A DNA stretch of 64,000 bases, taken from positions 682,001 to 746,000 of the forward strand of contig NZ_CP041243.1 of assembly GCF_006547065.1 (NCBI RefSeq), given 5' to 3'. A model generated the notes under the pieces. That model did not search any database, was not told the origin of the DNA, and saw only the letters and a list, made by a program, of their open reading frames with translations. The position numbers and the translations under genes are program-made. Origin of the DNA: Brevundimonas sp. M20 (lineage in GTDB: Bacteria; Pseudomonadota; Alphaproteobacteria; Caulobacterales; Caulobacteraceae). Positions within the stretch are counted from its first letter, which is position 1, and each line of letters opens with the position of its first letter. This document shows positions 8,804 to 18,203 of the stretch, one piece after another.

Positions 8804-9364
8804 ATGACCAAGAAACTGCTGACCGGCGGTGTGCTGGCGGCGGCGTTGCTTCTGGCCGCTGCATGGGGCCTGGCGCCGGTGTTCGCCGGGCAGGCGTTGA
8901 TCCGCGCCGCCAAGGCGGGGGATGCCCGCAAGCTGGAACGGCTCGTCGACTTCCCCGCCCTGCGTGAGAGCCTGAAGGACCAGTTGAGCCTTGAGGTCGC
9001 CAGCCGCATCGGCCGCGACCCCCGCCTCGCCGAGAAGGGGCTGGGCGGGCTGGGCATGATGCTGGCGCCGATGATCCTGGACGGCGCCATCGACGCCGTG
9101 GTCACGCCCGAGGTGGTGGCCCAGATGGTTACGACAGCCGAAGCGCCCCGCCCCGCCGGCGCTCCCGAGCCCAAGTCACAGGCAGGCGACCGGAAGGGCG
9201 GCAAGGACCTGCATCAGTCATGGGGATACCGCGACCTCAACCATTTCGCCGTGACCCTGACCGACCGGGAAAAGCCGGACCAGCATCTGGCCCTGATCCT
9301 CGAACGCCGGGGGCTGTTCCGCTGGCAACTGGCGGCGGTGGACCTGCAGACCGACGGCGGTTAG
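8804..9364 (+). CDS. DUF2939 family membrane-anchored protein (paralogue 2)
   Basis: 186 residues. ATG 8804 is preceded by GAGGGAAG, and the protein opens with MTKKLLTGGVLAAALLLAAA, a signal anchor. The downstream ALIRAAKAGDARKLERLVDF-PALRESLKDQLS region aligns with the same part of paralogue 1 (SAADANDAAALSRLIDY, then VRQSLRPQL). Together they look like a tandem duplication that has diverged strongly. Its stop overlaps that of the convergent alaS. Confidence 0.75.
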   Translation: MTKKLLTGGVLAAALLLAAAWGLAPVFAGQALIRAAKAGDARKLERLVDFPALRESLKDQLSLEVASRIGRDPRLAEKGLGGLGMMLAPMILDGAIDAVVTPEVVAQMVTTAEAPRPAGAPEPKSQAGDRKGGKDLHQSWGYRDLNHFAVTLTDREKPDQHLALILERRGLFRWQLAAVDLQTDGG

Positions 9365-12009
9365 GCCCCCAGCGCCGCCCGCACCGCCGCCAGACCGTCC
9401 TCGGCCTTGCCGCCGTCCGGGGCGCCGCCCTGGGCGAAGTCGGGCTTGCCGCCCGCGCCCTGACCGCCCATCGCCAGCACCGCCGCGCGGGCCAGATCGG
9501 CCGCATTGACCTTGCCGACGACGTCCGAGGTCGCGGCGACGGTGACCGCCGCCTTGCCGTCCGTCACGCCGATCAGGGCGACGACGCCCGAACCGACCTG
9601 CTTGCGGAAGTCCTCGGCCACGCCGCGCAGACCCTTGCCGTCGACGCCGTCGAGGACGCGGGCGATCAGCTTGACGCCGTTGATCTCTTCCGGGGCCGCG
9701 TTCGCGCCCGAACCGCCGCCCAGGGCCAGCTGCTTCCTAAGCTCGGCGACCTGCTTCTCCAGCGCCTTGACCGAGGTCTGCAGGCCTTCGACGCGACCGG
9801 TCACGTCGCCGGTCTGGACCTTGAAGTCGCGGGCCAGCTTGCGCGCCACCCCGGCCTGACCTTCGAGGTACAGGCGCGCGGCCTCGCCGGTCAGGGCCTC
9901 GATGCGGCGGACGCCGGAGGCCACGCCGGTTTCCTGAATGACCTTGAACAGGCCGATGTCGCCGGTGCGGGCGACATGGGTGCCGCCGCACAGTTCGACC
10001 GAGTAGGGGGCGTTGTCCGACACCAGCGAACGGCCCAGCGTCAGGACGCGGACTTCCTCGCCGTACTTCTCGCCGAACAGGGCGATGGCGCCGGCCTCGA
10101 TGGCGGCCTCGGGGGCCATCAGCCTGGTTTCCGCCGGGACGTTCTGGCGAATGACCGCGTTCACCTCGGCCTCGATGGCGGCCAGTTCGTCCTCGGTGAC
10201 CGGGGCGGCGTGGCTGAAGTCGAAGCGGGCGCGTTCGGCGTCGACCAGTTGGCCCTTCTGCGCGACCTGCGGCCCCAGCACGTTCTTCAGCGCGGTGTGC
10301 AGCAGGTGGGCGGCCGAGTGGTTGGCGCGGGTTGTGGTGCGCTTGTCAGCATCGACCAGCTGGGCCGCGCGCATGCCGATCTCAAGCTTGCCCGCGGTGA
10401 TCTGGGCCGACAGGACGTGCAGGTCGCCGGCGTGCTTCTTGACGTCGATGACCTCGGCCTCGCCGCCGGGCCATTCGAAGCTTCCGTGGTCGCCCGCCTG
10501 ACCGCCGCTCTCGGCGTAGAAGGGGGTGGTGTCGAACAGGACCTCGACGATGTCGCCGGCGTCCGCCGAGTCCACCGGGGCCCCGCCCTTCATGATGGCC
10601 AGGACTTCGCCCGAACCGTCGATGTTGTCGTAGCCGGTGAAGACGGTCGGCCCCAGACGGTCGCGCACGGCCAGCCATTCGGCGGCGTTGGCGGTCTGGC
10701 CCGAGCCCTTCCAGTTCTCGCGCGAACGCTGGCGCTGCTCGGCCATGGCTTCCTGGAAGCCGTCGACGTTGACGGCGTAGCCGCGACGACGGGCCTCGTC
10801 CTGCGTCAGGTCCAGCGGGAAGCCGTAGGTATCCGACAGGGTGAAGGCCGTCTGACCGTCCAGCATGTCGCCGGGGTTGAAGCCCTGAACCGCCGTGTCG
10901 AACAGGGCCATGCCCTTGGACAGGGTGGTGCGGAAGCGGATCTCTTCCTGCTTCAGCGTGTCCTCGATGAACGGCTGGGCGCGCTTCAGTTCCGGATAGG
11001 CCTCGCCCATCTCGCTCACCAGCGTCGGCACCAGGCGGTGCATCAGCGGGTCGTTGGCGCCCAGCAGGTGGGCGTGGCGCATGGCGCGGCGCATGATGCG
11101 GCGCAGGACATAGCCCCGGCCTTCGTTCGACGGGGTGACGCCGTCGGCGATCAGGAAGGACGACGAGCGCAGGTGGTCGGCGATGACCCGGTGGCTGGAG
11201 GCCCGCTCACCTTCGGACTTCGTCGAGGTGGCGTCTTCCGAGGCCGCGATCAGGGTCTGGAACAGGTCGGTGTCGAACACCGAGTTCTTGCCTTGCAGGA
11301 CCGAGGCGATGCGCTCCAGACCCATGCCGGTATCCACCGAGGGCTTGGGAAGGCTGCGAACGATCTGGTCGTTCTCCTTCTCGAACTGCATGAAGACGTT
11401 GTTCCAGATCTCCACGAACCGGTCGCCGTCCTCATCGGGCGAGCCGGGAGGGCCGCCGGGGACGTGTTCGCCGTAGTCGTAGAAGATCTCGGTGCAGGGA
11501 CCGCAGGGGCCGTTGTCGCCCATGGCCCAGAAATTGTCGCTGCCGGCGATGCGGACGATCTTGTGGTCCGGGAAGCCGGTGACCTTTTTCCAGATGTCGA
11601 AGGCCTCATCGTCGTCGATGTAGACGGTGACCATGAGGCGGTCGGGCGACAGGCCGAAGTCCTTCGTCACCAGCGACCAGGCGCGGTCGATCGCGTGTTC
11701 CTTGAAGTAGTCGCCGAAGCTGAAATTGCCCAGCATTTCAAAGAAGGTCAGGTGGCGCGCGGTGTAGCCGACGTTGTCCAGATCGTTATGCTTGCCGCCC
11801 GCGCGGACGCATTTCTGCGAGCTGGTGGCGCGCGGGAAGGGCGGGGTCGCCGCGCCGGTGAAGTAGTCCTTGAACGGCACCATGCCCGCGTTGACGAACA
11901 TCAGCGTCGGGTCGTTCTGCGGCACCAGCGGAGCCGAGTGGACCTTCTCGTGGCCGTCGGCCGCGAAGAAATCGAGATAGGTCGAGCGGATCTGTTTCAG
12001 GCTGGTCAT
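9361..12009 (-). CDS. alaS: Alanyl-tRNA synthetase
   Basis: 882 residues, full length for the family. It charges tRNA-Ala in the cytoplasm. The N-terminus (TSLKQIRSTYLDFFAADGHE) and the class II catalytic core are intact. The editing domain carries HSAAHLLHTAL (the HxxxH zinc motif) and CGGTHVARTGDIGLF. The C-terminal oligomerisation region ends FAQGGAPDGGKAEDGL. It lies downstream of recA on the same strand, with one gene and one antiparallel small gene between them. Confidence 0.98.
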   Translation of the reverse strand: MTSLKQIRSTYLDFFAADGHEKVHSAPLVPQNDPTLMFVNAGMVPFKDYFTGAATPPFPRATSSQKCVRAGGKHNDLDNVGYTARHLTFFEMLGNFSFGDYFKEHAIDRAWSLVTKDFGLSPDRLMVTVYIDDDEAFDIWKKVTGFPDHKIVRIAGSDNFWAMGDNGPCGPCTEIFYDYGEHVPGGPPGSPDEDGDRFVEIWNNVFMQFEKENDQIVRSLPKPSVDTGMGLERIASVLQGKNSVFDTDLFQTLIAASEDATSTKSEGERASSHRVIADHLRSSSFLIADGVTPSNEGRGYVLRRIMRRAMRHAHLLGANDPLMHRLVPTLVSEMGEAYPELKRAQPFIEDTLKQEEIRFRTTLSKGMALFDTAVQGFNPGDMLDGQTAFTLSDTYGFPLDLTQDEARRRGYAVNVDGFQEAMAEQRQRSRENWKGSGQTANAAEWLAVRDRLGPTVFTGYDNIDGSGEVLAIMKGGAPVDSADAGDIVEVLFDTTPFYAESGGQAGDHGSFEWPGGEAEVIDVKKHAGDLHVLSAQITAGKLEIGMRAAQLVDADKRTTTRANHSAAHLLHTALKNVLGPQVAQKGQLVDAERARFDFSHAAPVTEDELAAIEAEVNAVIRQNVPAETRLMAPEAAIEAGAIALFGEKYGEEVRVLTLGRSLVSDNAPYSVELCGGTHVARTGDIGLFKVIQETGVASGVRRIEALTGEAARLYLEGQAGVARKLARDFKVQTGDVTGRVEGLQTSVKALEKQVAELRKQLALGGGSGANAAPEEINGVKLIARVLDGVDGKGLRGVAEDFRKQVGSGVVALIGVTDGKAAVTVAATSDVVGKVNAADLARAAVLAMGGQGAGGKPDFAQGGAPDGGKAEDGLAAVRAALGA

Positions 12010-12202
12010 GGGCGAGCGTCAGACGTGCGTAAAAATTGCGGAACGGGCGTCATATAGGGGTTTAAGCGCAAACGCATCACTCCTTCGCCGTTCAGTCCGG
12101 CCGCCGCTTCTTGCGAGGCGGGCGCCGGCGCGGGGATTGGCCGCACGGCCGCAATCCCGTCCGGCCCGTTCTCTCTCCAGACAAGCAAAAGGGAGAGACG
12201 CC

Positions 12203-12379
12203 GTGATCGACTACAATGACCCCGTCTATGTCGACTGGGACAAGGCGCTGGAGGCGCTTCAGGCGGCGCATCACAGTCTGCGTCGCCGACTGGACCAGCC
12301 GGAGGAGCGGGATGAAGCGCGCGCTGCGCTGGACAACACCCGCCGGCTCTATGAGGAGGCGCTGTCTCGCTTGCCTTGA
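12203..12379 (+). CDS. Small acidic protein, 58 residues, unknown function
   Basis: GTG start preceded by GGGAGAGACGCC. Begins MIDYNDPVYVDWDKALEALQ and is predicted mostly helical (ALQAAHHSLRRRLDQPEERD). It stands alone between alaS and the next - strand gene. Stop is at 12377-12379. I recognise no family. The frame continues open upstream, but only the GTG has a good Shine-Dalgarno. Confidence 0.6.
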   Translation: MIDYNDPVYVDWDKALEALQAAHHSLRRRLDQPEERDEARAALDNTRRLYEEALSRLP

Positions 12380-12417
12380 GCGGAACAGGCAAGGACCGGT
12401 CGCTCCGTCCGATCGGG

Positions 12418-12708
12418 TCAGGGCGCGTTCCATTTGAGTTCGGTGGCGTCCACGGTGTCGGCGCCCATTTTTCGGATGAACACCGGGAGCAGTTGGGCGC
12501 GCCACTGTCTATGGTCCTGTGGATGGCTCAGGGCCGTGAAACCCTCAGCCTCCAGAAGCCAGTCCAGGAACTGTTCGGCGGTGACCGGCCCGGCCTCGGG
12601 AATAAAGAAGTCGACGTGGCTCGGCTGGCCGTTGACGGTCCCGCCGCCCCAGCCCAGCCCGACACAGAGTTCATCCATCAGGGCGTTGTAGCGGGAGGTT
12701 TGCGTCAT
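12418..12708 (-). CDS. Hypothetical protein, 96 residues
   Basis: Start chosen at MTQTSRYNALMDELCVGLGW, where coding-like composition begins. The frame continues upstream through the recA terminator but with low-complexity translation. The sequence has a Trp/Gly-rich centre (GLGWGGGTVNGQPSHVDFFI) and a helical C-terminal half. It lies just after the recA terminator on the same strand and needs its own promoter or read-through. The Shine-Dalgarno is weak. Function unknown. Confidence 0.6.
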   Translation of the reverse strand: MTQTSRYNALMDELCVGLGWGGGTVNGQPSHVDFFIPEAGPVTAEQFLDWLLEAEGFTALSHPQDHRQWRAQLLPVFIRKMGADTVDATELKWNAP

Positions 12709-12745
12709 CCGGGCAGTCTGTGGCCCTGATCGTCGTGCACCAAGG

Positions 12746-12784
12746 AAAAAAGGCCGCCCAACGCCGGCGGGGCGTTGAGCGGCC
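12746..12784 (-). terminator. Rho-independent terminator after recA
   Basis: On the - strand, GGCCGC (12784-12779) pairs with GCGGCC (12757-12752). An inner stem AACGCC/GGCGTT and a 5-base loop lie inside, followed by six T (12751-12746). It lies 163 bases beyond the recA stop, and no other - strand gene lies between. Confidence 0.8.
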
Positions 12785-12946
12785 GCTCCGTCCGGTCCCG
12801 GCCCGGCGGGGTCGGATGGCGGGTCGCCGGACCTGATCGGAGAAGGTTCGGTGTCTGCGTCCGGCGAGGCCGGACTCAAAATTCAGCGGACATATCGGAC
12901 TCTGCGGCCGCTCGCCGGATGGCGACGAGCAGCCTCAGTGCGGAGT

Positions 12947-14026
12947 CTAGCCCTCGAGGTCCTGGCCTTCGTCGGGCTCGGGCGTGCCCAGCAGTTCGTC
13001 GGCGATCTTGTTGGTCGAGGCGCGGACAGCCTTCTCGATGGCGGCGGCGACGTCCGGATTGGCCTTCAGGAAGGCGCGCACGTTCTCGCGGCCCTGACCG
13101 ATGCGGGTCGAGTCATAGCTGAACCACGACCCCGACTTCTCGATGATGCCGGCCTTCACGCCCAGATCGATGACCTCGCCCAGCTTGGAGATGCCCTCGC
13201 CGTACATGATGTCGAAGATAACCTCGCGGAACGGCGGGGCGACCTTGTTCTTGACCACCTTCACGCGGGTGGTGTTGCCGACCACTTCGTCGCGGTCCTT
13301 GATCGCGCCGGTGCGGCGGATGTCCAGACGAACCGAGGCGTAGAATTTCAGCGCATTGCCGCCCGTGGTGGTTTCCGGGGAGCCGTACATCACGCCGATC
13401 TTGTGACGGATCTGGTTGATGAACAGGACGATGCATTTCGACTTGGAGATCGAGGCGGTCAGCTTGCGCAGGGCCTGCGACATCAGGCGGGCCTGAAGGC
13501 CGGGCAGGCTGTCGCCCATCTCGCCCTCGATTTCGGCGCGCGGCGTCAGGGCGGCGACCGAGTCGACCACCACGATGTCCACGGCGCCCGAACGGACGAG
13601 GGTGTCCACGATTTCCAGCGCCTGCTCGCCCGTGTCGGGCTGCGACACCAGCAGGTCGTCCAGGTTCACGCCCAGCTTCTGGGCGTAGACCGGGTCCAGC
13701 GCGTGTTCGGCGTCGACGAAGGCGGCCACGCCGCCCTTCTTCTGCACTTCCGCGACGGTGTGCAGGGCCAGGGTGGTCTTGCCCGAGGATTCCGGCCCGA
13801 AGACCTCGATCACCCGCCCGACCGGCAGACCGCCGATGCCGAGCGCCATGTCGAGACCCAGCGAACCGGTCGAGACGCTTTCGATTTCCGCGACGACGCC
13901 GGCCTTGCCGAGCTTCATCACGGAGCCCTTGCCGAAGGCGCGATCAATCTGCGCGATCGCCGCCTCCAGAGCGCGTTGCTTGTCGCCGTCTTCCTTGCCT
14001 ACCAACTTCAGAGCCGCCTGTGACAT
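12947..14026 (-). CDS. recA: RecA recombinase
   Basis: 359 residues from [21 protein letters not shown] second candidate start seven codons upstream (MARETKA) has a poorer ribosome site. RecA binds single-stranded DNA, drives strand exchange and stimulates LexA self-cleavage. Walker [11 protein letters not shown], the [20 protein letters not shown] loop region and an acidic tail ([10 protein letters not shown]) are present. A LexA box lies about 105 bases upstream and a strong terminator downstream, so it is a monocistronic SOS gene. Confidence 0.98.
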   Translation of the reverse strand: MSQAALKLVGKEDGDKQRALEAAIAQIDRAFGKGSVMKLGKAGVVAEIESVSTGSLGLDMALGIGGLPVGRVIEVFGPESSGKTTLALHTVAEVQKKGGVAAFVDAEHALDPVYAQKLGVNLDDLLVSQPDTGEQALEIVDTLVRSGAVDIVVVDSVAALTPRAEIEGEMGDSLPGLQARLMSQALRKLTASISKSKCIVLFINQIRHKIGVMYGSPETTTGGNALKFYASVRLDIRRTGAIKDRDEVVGNTTRVKVVKNKVAPPFREVIFDIMYGEGISKLGEVIDLGVKAGIIEKSGSWFSYDSTRIGQGRENVRAFLKANPDVAAAIEKAVRASTNKIADELLGTPEPDEGQDLEG

Positions 14027-14130
14027 TGCCTTCGTCTCCCTTGCCATGATTCCCATCTGGTTTCGGGAGAGACCCGCCACGGACCCGCCCCCTCGTTGTG
14101 TGAGGCGGACTATGTGCACGGTTTGTTCCG

Positions 14131-14145
14131 GTTCACAAGATGTTC
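14131..14145. promoter_or_regulatory. LexA (SOS) box upstream of recA
   Basis: GTTCACAAGATGTTC is a perfect GTTC-N7-GTTC direct repeat, the alphaproteobacterial LexA consensus. It is centred about 112 bases before the recA start. Two further GTTC half-sites (14125-14128 and 14148-14151) flank it. Confidence 0.8.
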
Positions 14146-14214
14146 TTGTTCTGTCCGCCCGAAGTTCCGGTTTCATACGTCCAAAAATGACGCATCCGTT
14201 CATAAAGGGCGTGT

Positions 14215-16095
14215 TCAGGCCGTCGCGGCGGCGATCATGGGCTCGGTGATCGCCGCGTAGCCGGACAGGCCCGCGCCCAGCAGCAGAACCGCGAGGGCGA
14301 CCATCAGCAGGGGGCGGCGACCGGCCGTCTCCGGGGCGAACGGGCGGACCAGCATCAGGCCCAGCAGGCCGAGCAGGGCCAGAACGCCGGGCAGGTCCAT
14401 GCCGATGCCCAGGAAGACCGGGTGCGCCATGCCGACCAGCCAGGCGCCGCCGACCGCCGCCGTGACCGCGACCGGCGCGAGGCCGATGGGGCGGGTCAGG
14501 CCCGGATTCAGCGCCGCCACGGCCACCGCGGCGACTGTCGCCAGCAGGGCCGGCCACAGGAAGAGGAAGGCGATTTCCGGCGCCGCCGTCTGTGCGGCCG
14601 CGGCGCACACCAGCACCAGCGCGATCAGTCCGGTCCAGCCGCCCCAGACGCTACGCGCCGCCAGATGCGGGACCAGCGACAGGCCGACCGCGACCGCCCC
14701 GGCGATCAGGATCATGACGTTGACCCCCGCCAGCGGGATGGTGGCGAGGGTCAGAACGGTCAGGGCTCCGGCGGACACGCGCCGGTCCGGACGCGCCCGG
14801 CCGCCTAGCACCGCGAGGATGACCGCCAGCACCGCCAGCGCCACGCCCGCCTCCAGCCAGGGCAGGCGGGCCAGCAGGACATAGTAGGCGGCGTCGCTGT
14901 CGACCCGGTCCGCCATCGGTCCGCCGAGAGCCCGCACCACATGGGTGACCACCAGACCGGCGCTGAGGAACCACAGGCCGTCCACCATGCCCCGGCCGAC
15001 CTCGGCGAAGGTCAGTCCCGCGCGCTTGCGGGCTAGGGCCGCCGCGATGCACAGCAGGACCGCCGCGACGCCCCACAGCGCCCAGCCCACGACCGGCGGA
15101 TACTGGACGATGACCCGGCCGAACACGTCGGCGTAGACGGCGTTTGTCGTTTCGCGCGGCAGAGCCGGCGCGCGCAGCAGGGCGTCGGCGCTTTCCAACG
15201 CCTGTGAGCCGAGGTGCTGCACGCTGCCCTGATCGAGTGTCGCGGGGGTCGAGTCGGCGGCGTGATACTGCTCCGGGCGGCCGATAAAGGCGAAGTTCAG
15301 CCCTTGCACGCCCCGGCCGGCCGGGACGGTGAAGTCGGTGCCGTTGGGCATGACCTTGTAGACGAAGATGGCCAGAGAGTTGGACGTCACCCCGCCGTCG
15401 GCCCGGCGCGCGGCCTGTCCGAACAGGGCGATGGTTTCGGCGTTGCCGCGCCCGGTCTCGAACATCATGGCCCGCCCGCCGCCGCCCCGCGCCTCGAGGT
15501 TGACCACCGCGCCGATGCGGTCGCGCAGGGGATGGCCGCCCCAGAAGACCCGGGCGCCGTCCAGATCCAGTTCCTCGCCGTCGGTCAGCAGGACCACCAG
15601 CGTCCGGTCCGCCGGACCCCGCGCCCGGATCGCGCGCGCGGTCTCCAGCGCGGCCGCCACCCCGGTCGAGTCATCCGCCGCGCCCGGCGAAGTCACCGTG
15701 GTGTCGTAATGGGCCATCAGGGCCACGGCGGGCAGGGCCGGATCGCGGCCGGGCAGCACGCCAATCAGATTGGTGGCGCTGAAATTCGCTGCGGCAGGGT
15801 CGCCGCCCGCCCGCTCCAGCCGCCGGATGGCTCCGGGCGACAGGGGGCCGGTCTGGGTCGAGGTTTGCAGGCCCAGCGCGCCCATCCGCTGCATCAGATA
15901 CGCCTGCACCCGTGCATGTTCGGCCGAGCCGACCGGATGGGGACGCTGCGCGATGGCCCGGATGTCGATCATGGCCCGGTCGCTGGAGAATTCGGTCGCC
16001 GGGGCCGTGGCCGGAGCCGGTCGCGGAACCTGCAGGGTCAGGACGCCGACGCCCAGCGCGACCACCAGTGATCCGATCAGCCACCAAAGCCGCAT
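14215..16095 (-). CDS. Membrane-bound M28 family peptidase
   Basis: 626 residues. One N-terminal membrane helix ([16 protein letters not shown]) anchors an extracytoplasmic M28 zinc aminopeptidase domain (about residues 40-290). Metal-ligand motifs are visible: [25 protein letters not shown] and a late His in EQYHAADST. The C-terminal half (about 330-620) is a bundle of about eight hydrophobic segments. This Fxna/ER-type arrangement of peptidase followed by a membrane bundle is known in bacteria; substrates are not established. GGGGGGAGG precedes the ATG. Confidence 0.85.
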   Translation of the reverse strand: MRLWWLIGSLVVALGVGVLTLQVPRPAPATAPATEFSSDRAMIDIRAIAQRPHPVGSAEHARVQAYLMQRMGALGLQTSTQTGPLSPGAIRRLERAGGDPAAANFSATNLIGVLPGRDPALPAVALMAHYDTTVTSPGAADDSTGVAAALETARAIRARGPADRTLVVLLTDGEELDLDGARVFWGGHPLRDRIGAVVNLEARGGGGRAMMFETGRGNAETIALFGQAARRADGGVTSNSLAIFVYKVMPNGTDFTVPAGRGVQGLNFAFIGRPEQYHAADSTPATLDQGSVQHLGSQALESADALLRAPALPRETTNAVYADVFGRVIVQYPPVVGWALWGVAAVLLCIAAALARKRAGLTFAEVGRGMVDGLWFLSAGLVVTHVVRALGGPMADRVDSDAAYYVLLARLPWLEAGVALAVLAVILAVLGGRARPDRRVSAGALTVLTLATIPLAGVNVMILIAGAVAVGLSLVPHLAARSVWGGWTGLIALVLVCAAAAQTAAPEIAFLFLWPALLATVAAVAVAALNPGLTRPIGLAPVAVTAAVGGAWLVGMAHPVFLGIGMDLPGVLALLGLLGLMLVRPFAPETAGRRPLLMVALAVLLLGAGLSGYAAITEPMIAAATA

Positions 16096-16162
16096 GAAGA
16101 CGCCTCCCCCCGGTCCAGATGACAGGGAGGCTAGGGCATCCGGGCGGATTAGCGAAGGGGGA

Positions 16163-16978
16163 TCAGGCCGCGCGGCGGATCGCCGAGGGCGCCTTCACGA
16201 ACAGGCCGCGACGGCCGGAGACCGCGCGGAACGCCACGCTGTCGCCGTCGATTCGCTCGTCGGGGCCGAGGAACAACACGCCGTCATCGACCAGGCGGCG
16301 CTCCAGATTGTCGAGCACCTGCGGCCGGCGGGCGGGGTCCACGTCGTCCAGCAGGTTGCGGCAGAAGATGATGTCGAACCGGGTGTCGTCGGTCGGCGGG
16401 TCCAGCAGGTTGGCGCGGGCGAAGTGGACGGCGGCGCGCAGCTGCGGCTTGGCGATCCACGCCTCCTCGGTCTGCTCGAACCAGCGCAGCATGGTCTCGG
16501 CCTTGAGGCCGCGCTGGATTTCGAAGCCTGTGTAGGCGCCCGTGCGGGCCTTCTCCAGAGCGCGCTGTGACAGGTCGGTGCCCACGATCTCGACCGGCGA
16601 CCCGGCGTCCAGCGCGGCCATGGCGATCGACAGGGGTTCCTGCCCGGTCGAGCAGCCCGCCGACCAGATGCGCACCGGCTGGCCGCCGCGCGCGCGGCTG
16701 AGCGCCGGCAGGAGTTCGCCGCCCAGGGTGTCGAAGGTGGGACGGTCCCGGCGGAACCAGGTTTCGGGATTCAGCAGGGCCTCGATGATCGCCCAGCCCA
16801 GGCTTGCGACGGGCCTGGCCCACAGCGAGGCCAGCATGGCGTCGACGGTCTCGAACCCTTCACGTCGGGCCACCGGCCCCAGACGGTGCTCGGCCAGCTT
16901 CATCCGGTCGCGCGAAAGCCTGAACCCCGCGCGCGAGGCCATCAGCGATTGCAGGCGATCGAAGTCCTCAGGCGACAT
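16163..16978 (-). CDS. CheR-type protein-glutamate methyltransferase
   Basis: 271 residues. It has an N-terminal helical domain (SPEDFDRLQSLMASRAGFRL) and the SAM-binding region IWSAGCSTGQEPLSIAM, then RFDIIFCRNLLDDVD, both typical of CheR. It transfers methyl groups from SAM to glutamates on chemoreceptors in characterised systems. No receptor, CheB or CheA is in the window, so its substrate is unknown. It starts four bases after the cheY stop, so it is co-transcribed with the CheY and probably with chpT. Confidence 0.9.
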   Translation of the reverse strand: MSPEDFDRLQSLMASRAGFRLSRDRMKLAEHRLGPVARREGFETVDAMLASLWARPVASLGWAIIEALLNPETWFRRDRPTFDTLGGELLPALSRARGGQPVRIWSAGCSTGQEPLSIAMAALDAGSPVEIVGTDLSQRALEKARTGAYTGFEIQRGLKAETMLRWFEQTEEAWIAKPQLRAAVHFARANLLDPPTDDTRFDIIFCRNLLDDVDPARRPQVLDNLERRLVDDGVLFLGPDERIDGDSVAFRAVSGRRGLFVKAPSAIRRAA

Positions 16979-16982
16979 GGGT

Positions 16983-17354
16983 TCAGACGGCCCCCACCTC
17001 GGCGAATTTCGAGCTCAGGATCTCACCGTCGAACGGCTTCATCACATAGTCGTCGGCGCCCGCGGACAGGGCCTCGGCGATGCGGTCGGCACGGGTCTCG
17101 ATGGTGCAGAACAGAACCTTGGGCTCCCGCCCGCCCGGCAGGTCGCGCAGGCGGCGCAGGAAGGTCAGGCCGTCCATGACGGGCATGGACCAGTCCAGCA
17201 GGATCACTTCGGGCATCAGGCCGGCGCAGAAGGCCAGCGCCTCCGAGCCGTCGGCGGCCTCGTCGACCTCGAAACCAAGGCCCTCGATGATGCGTCGCGC
17301 GACTTTCCGGATGATCCGGCTGTCGTCGACGATCAGACAGGTCCTGGGGGTCAA
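16983..17354 (-). CDS. CheY-like single-domain response regulator
   Basis: 123 residues, a bare receiver domain. The acidic pair DD (10-11), phospho-acceptor Asp 54 (VILLDWSMPVMDG), the conserved Thr (CTIET) and Lys (YVMKPFDG) are all present. With no output domain it must act through protein contacts. It sits between chpT and a CheR gene. A CheY/CheR pair beside chpT is, from memory, also found in Caulobacter. Confidence 0.88.
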   Translation of the reverse strand: MTPRTCLIVDDSRIIRKVARRIIEGLGFEVDEAADGSEALAFCAGLMPEVILLDWSMPVMDGLTFLRRLRDLPGGREPKVLFCTIETRADRIAEALSAGADDYVMKPFDGEILSSKFAEVGAV

Positions 17355-17426
17355 GCGCGTATCCTGCAGGCGAATCGGGCCGCAACGCCCGCGTGTGCAC
17401 TATCCTCTATGATCGCTTCGCGCCGG

Positions 17427-17454
17427 TTAACGAGTCCTTGGGAAACCGGCTTAA
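17427..17454 (-). promoter_or_regulatory. Possible CtrA half-sites and GANTC between chpT and cheY
   Basis: The 100-base gap before cheY holds TTAAC (17427-17431), GAGTC (17432-17436) and TTAAG (17451-17455). CtrA favours TTAA half-sites, but the spacing here is not the canonical TTAA-N7-TTAA, so this is a weak candidate. Confidence 0.3.
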
Positions 17455-17457
17455 GCG

Positions 17458-18114
17458 TCAGTTAGGCATGCGCGCCGTGAGCGACACGCGGCCTTCCTCG
17501 GCTTGTACATCAAGTGCGCCCCCCGCGTCATGTGCCGTTAACCACAGCCAGTAGGGCTGGATCCACTGGCCCGGAAGGCCCTCGGTCAGGGGGCGGCCCG
17601 CCAGCCCGGCGACGGCCTCGCCCTTCAGACGCGCACGGGCGCCTTCGGACACCCCTTCGATCACCACGCCGTCGCTGGCGATGTGGGTGCGGATGGTCGC
17701 CACGCCGCCCGACGGCAGGGCCGCCATGGCCATATAGGCCAGGTTCACCAGCGCCCGGGCCTGCGGCTTGGAATAGGTCCCCTCGGTCACGGCCCAGTTC
17801 AGGGTCGCGCGGCCGCCCTCGGTCAGGCCCGACACCAGTTCGCCCAGCTCGGCGCCCGAGAAGCGCTCGGCCGAGGTGGCGGCGCCGAAGGCCACGCGGG
17901 CGAAATTCACCAGCGCGATCATCTTCTTCGAACTGGCCTCGATCAGGCTCATGGCGTCGTCGCGCATGTCCTGGGCGGTCGGGTCCTTCAGCAGGTCCAG
18001 ACCCGAGCTGATCGCCCCCGCCGGGCTGATGAAATCGTGGCACAGCTTGCCGGCGATGAGGGTGGCGAGGGCCTGTCCGTCGGGCAGGGCGGGGGTGGGC
18101 GCGGTGTCGGTCAT
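17458..18114 (-). CDS. chpT: ChpT histidine phosphotransferase
   Basis: 218 residues. The phosphorylated-His helix reads LATLIAGKLCHDFISPAGAI (His 26), followed by SGLDLLKDPTAQDMRDDAMS. This is the signature of ChpT, the dimeric phosphotransferase that passes phosphate from the CckA hybrid kinase to CtrA and CpdR. The C-terminal half is a degenerate kinase-like ATPase fold. CckA and CpdR are not in the window, but ctrA is, at 36.8 kb. It is upstream of cheY and cheR on the same strand. Confidence 0.88.
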   Translation of the reverse strand: MTDTAPTPALPDGQALATLIAGKLCHDFISPAGAISSGLDLLKDPTAQDMRDDAMSLIEASSKKMIALVNFARVAFGAATSAERFSGAELGELVSGLTEGGRATLNWAVTEGTYSKPQARALVNLAYMAMAALPSGGVATIRTHIASDGVVIEGVSEGARARLKGEAVAGLAGRPLTEGLPGQWIQPYWLWLTAHDAGGALDVQAEEGRVSLTARMPN

Positions 18115-18203
18115 CGGGTCCGAAAGGCTGGCGTGCGGAGTATCCCCAAGGCTGACCTGATTTGCCGGTTCTTCAAACCGCCGGGATGTTCTATCGGTCG
18201 CCC

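Noticed and set aside
9220..12057. Very long + strand reading frame opposite alaS (945 codons).
   Set aside because: It is the antisense shadow of a clearly conserved alanyl-tRNA synthetase; composition is typical of GC-rich antisense frames.
14027..14608. N-terminal extension of recA by about 190 residues.
   Set aside because: Overlaps the LexA box and the downstream end of the M28 gene; translation is low-complexity; RecA of normal length starts at 14026.
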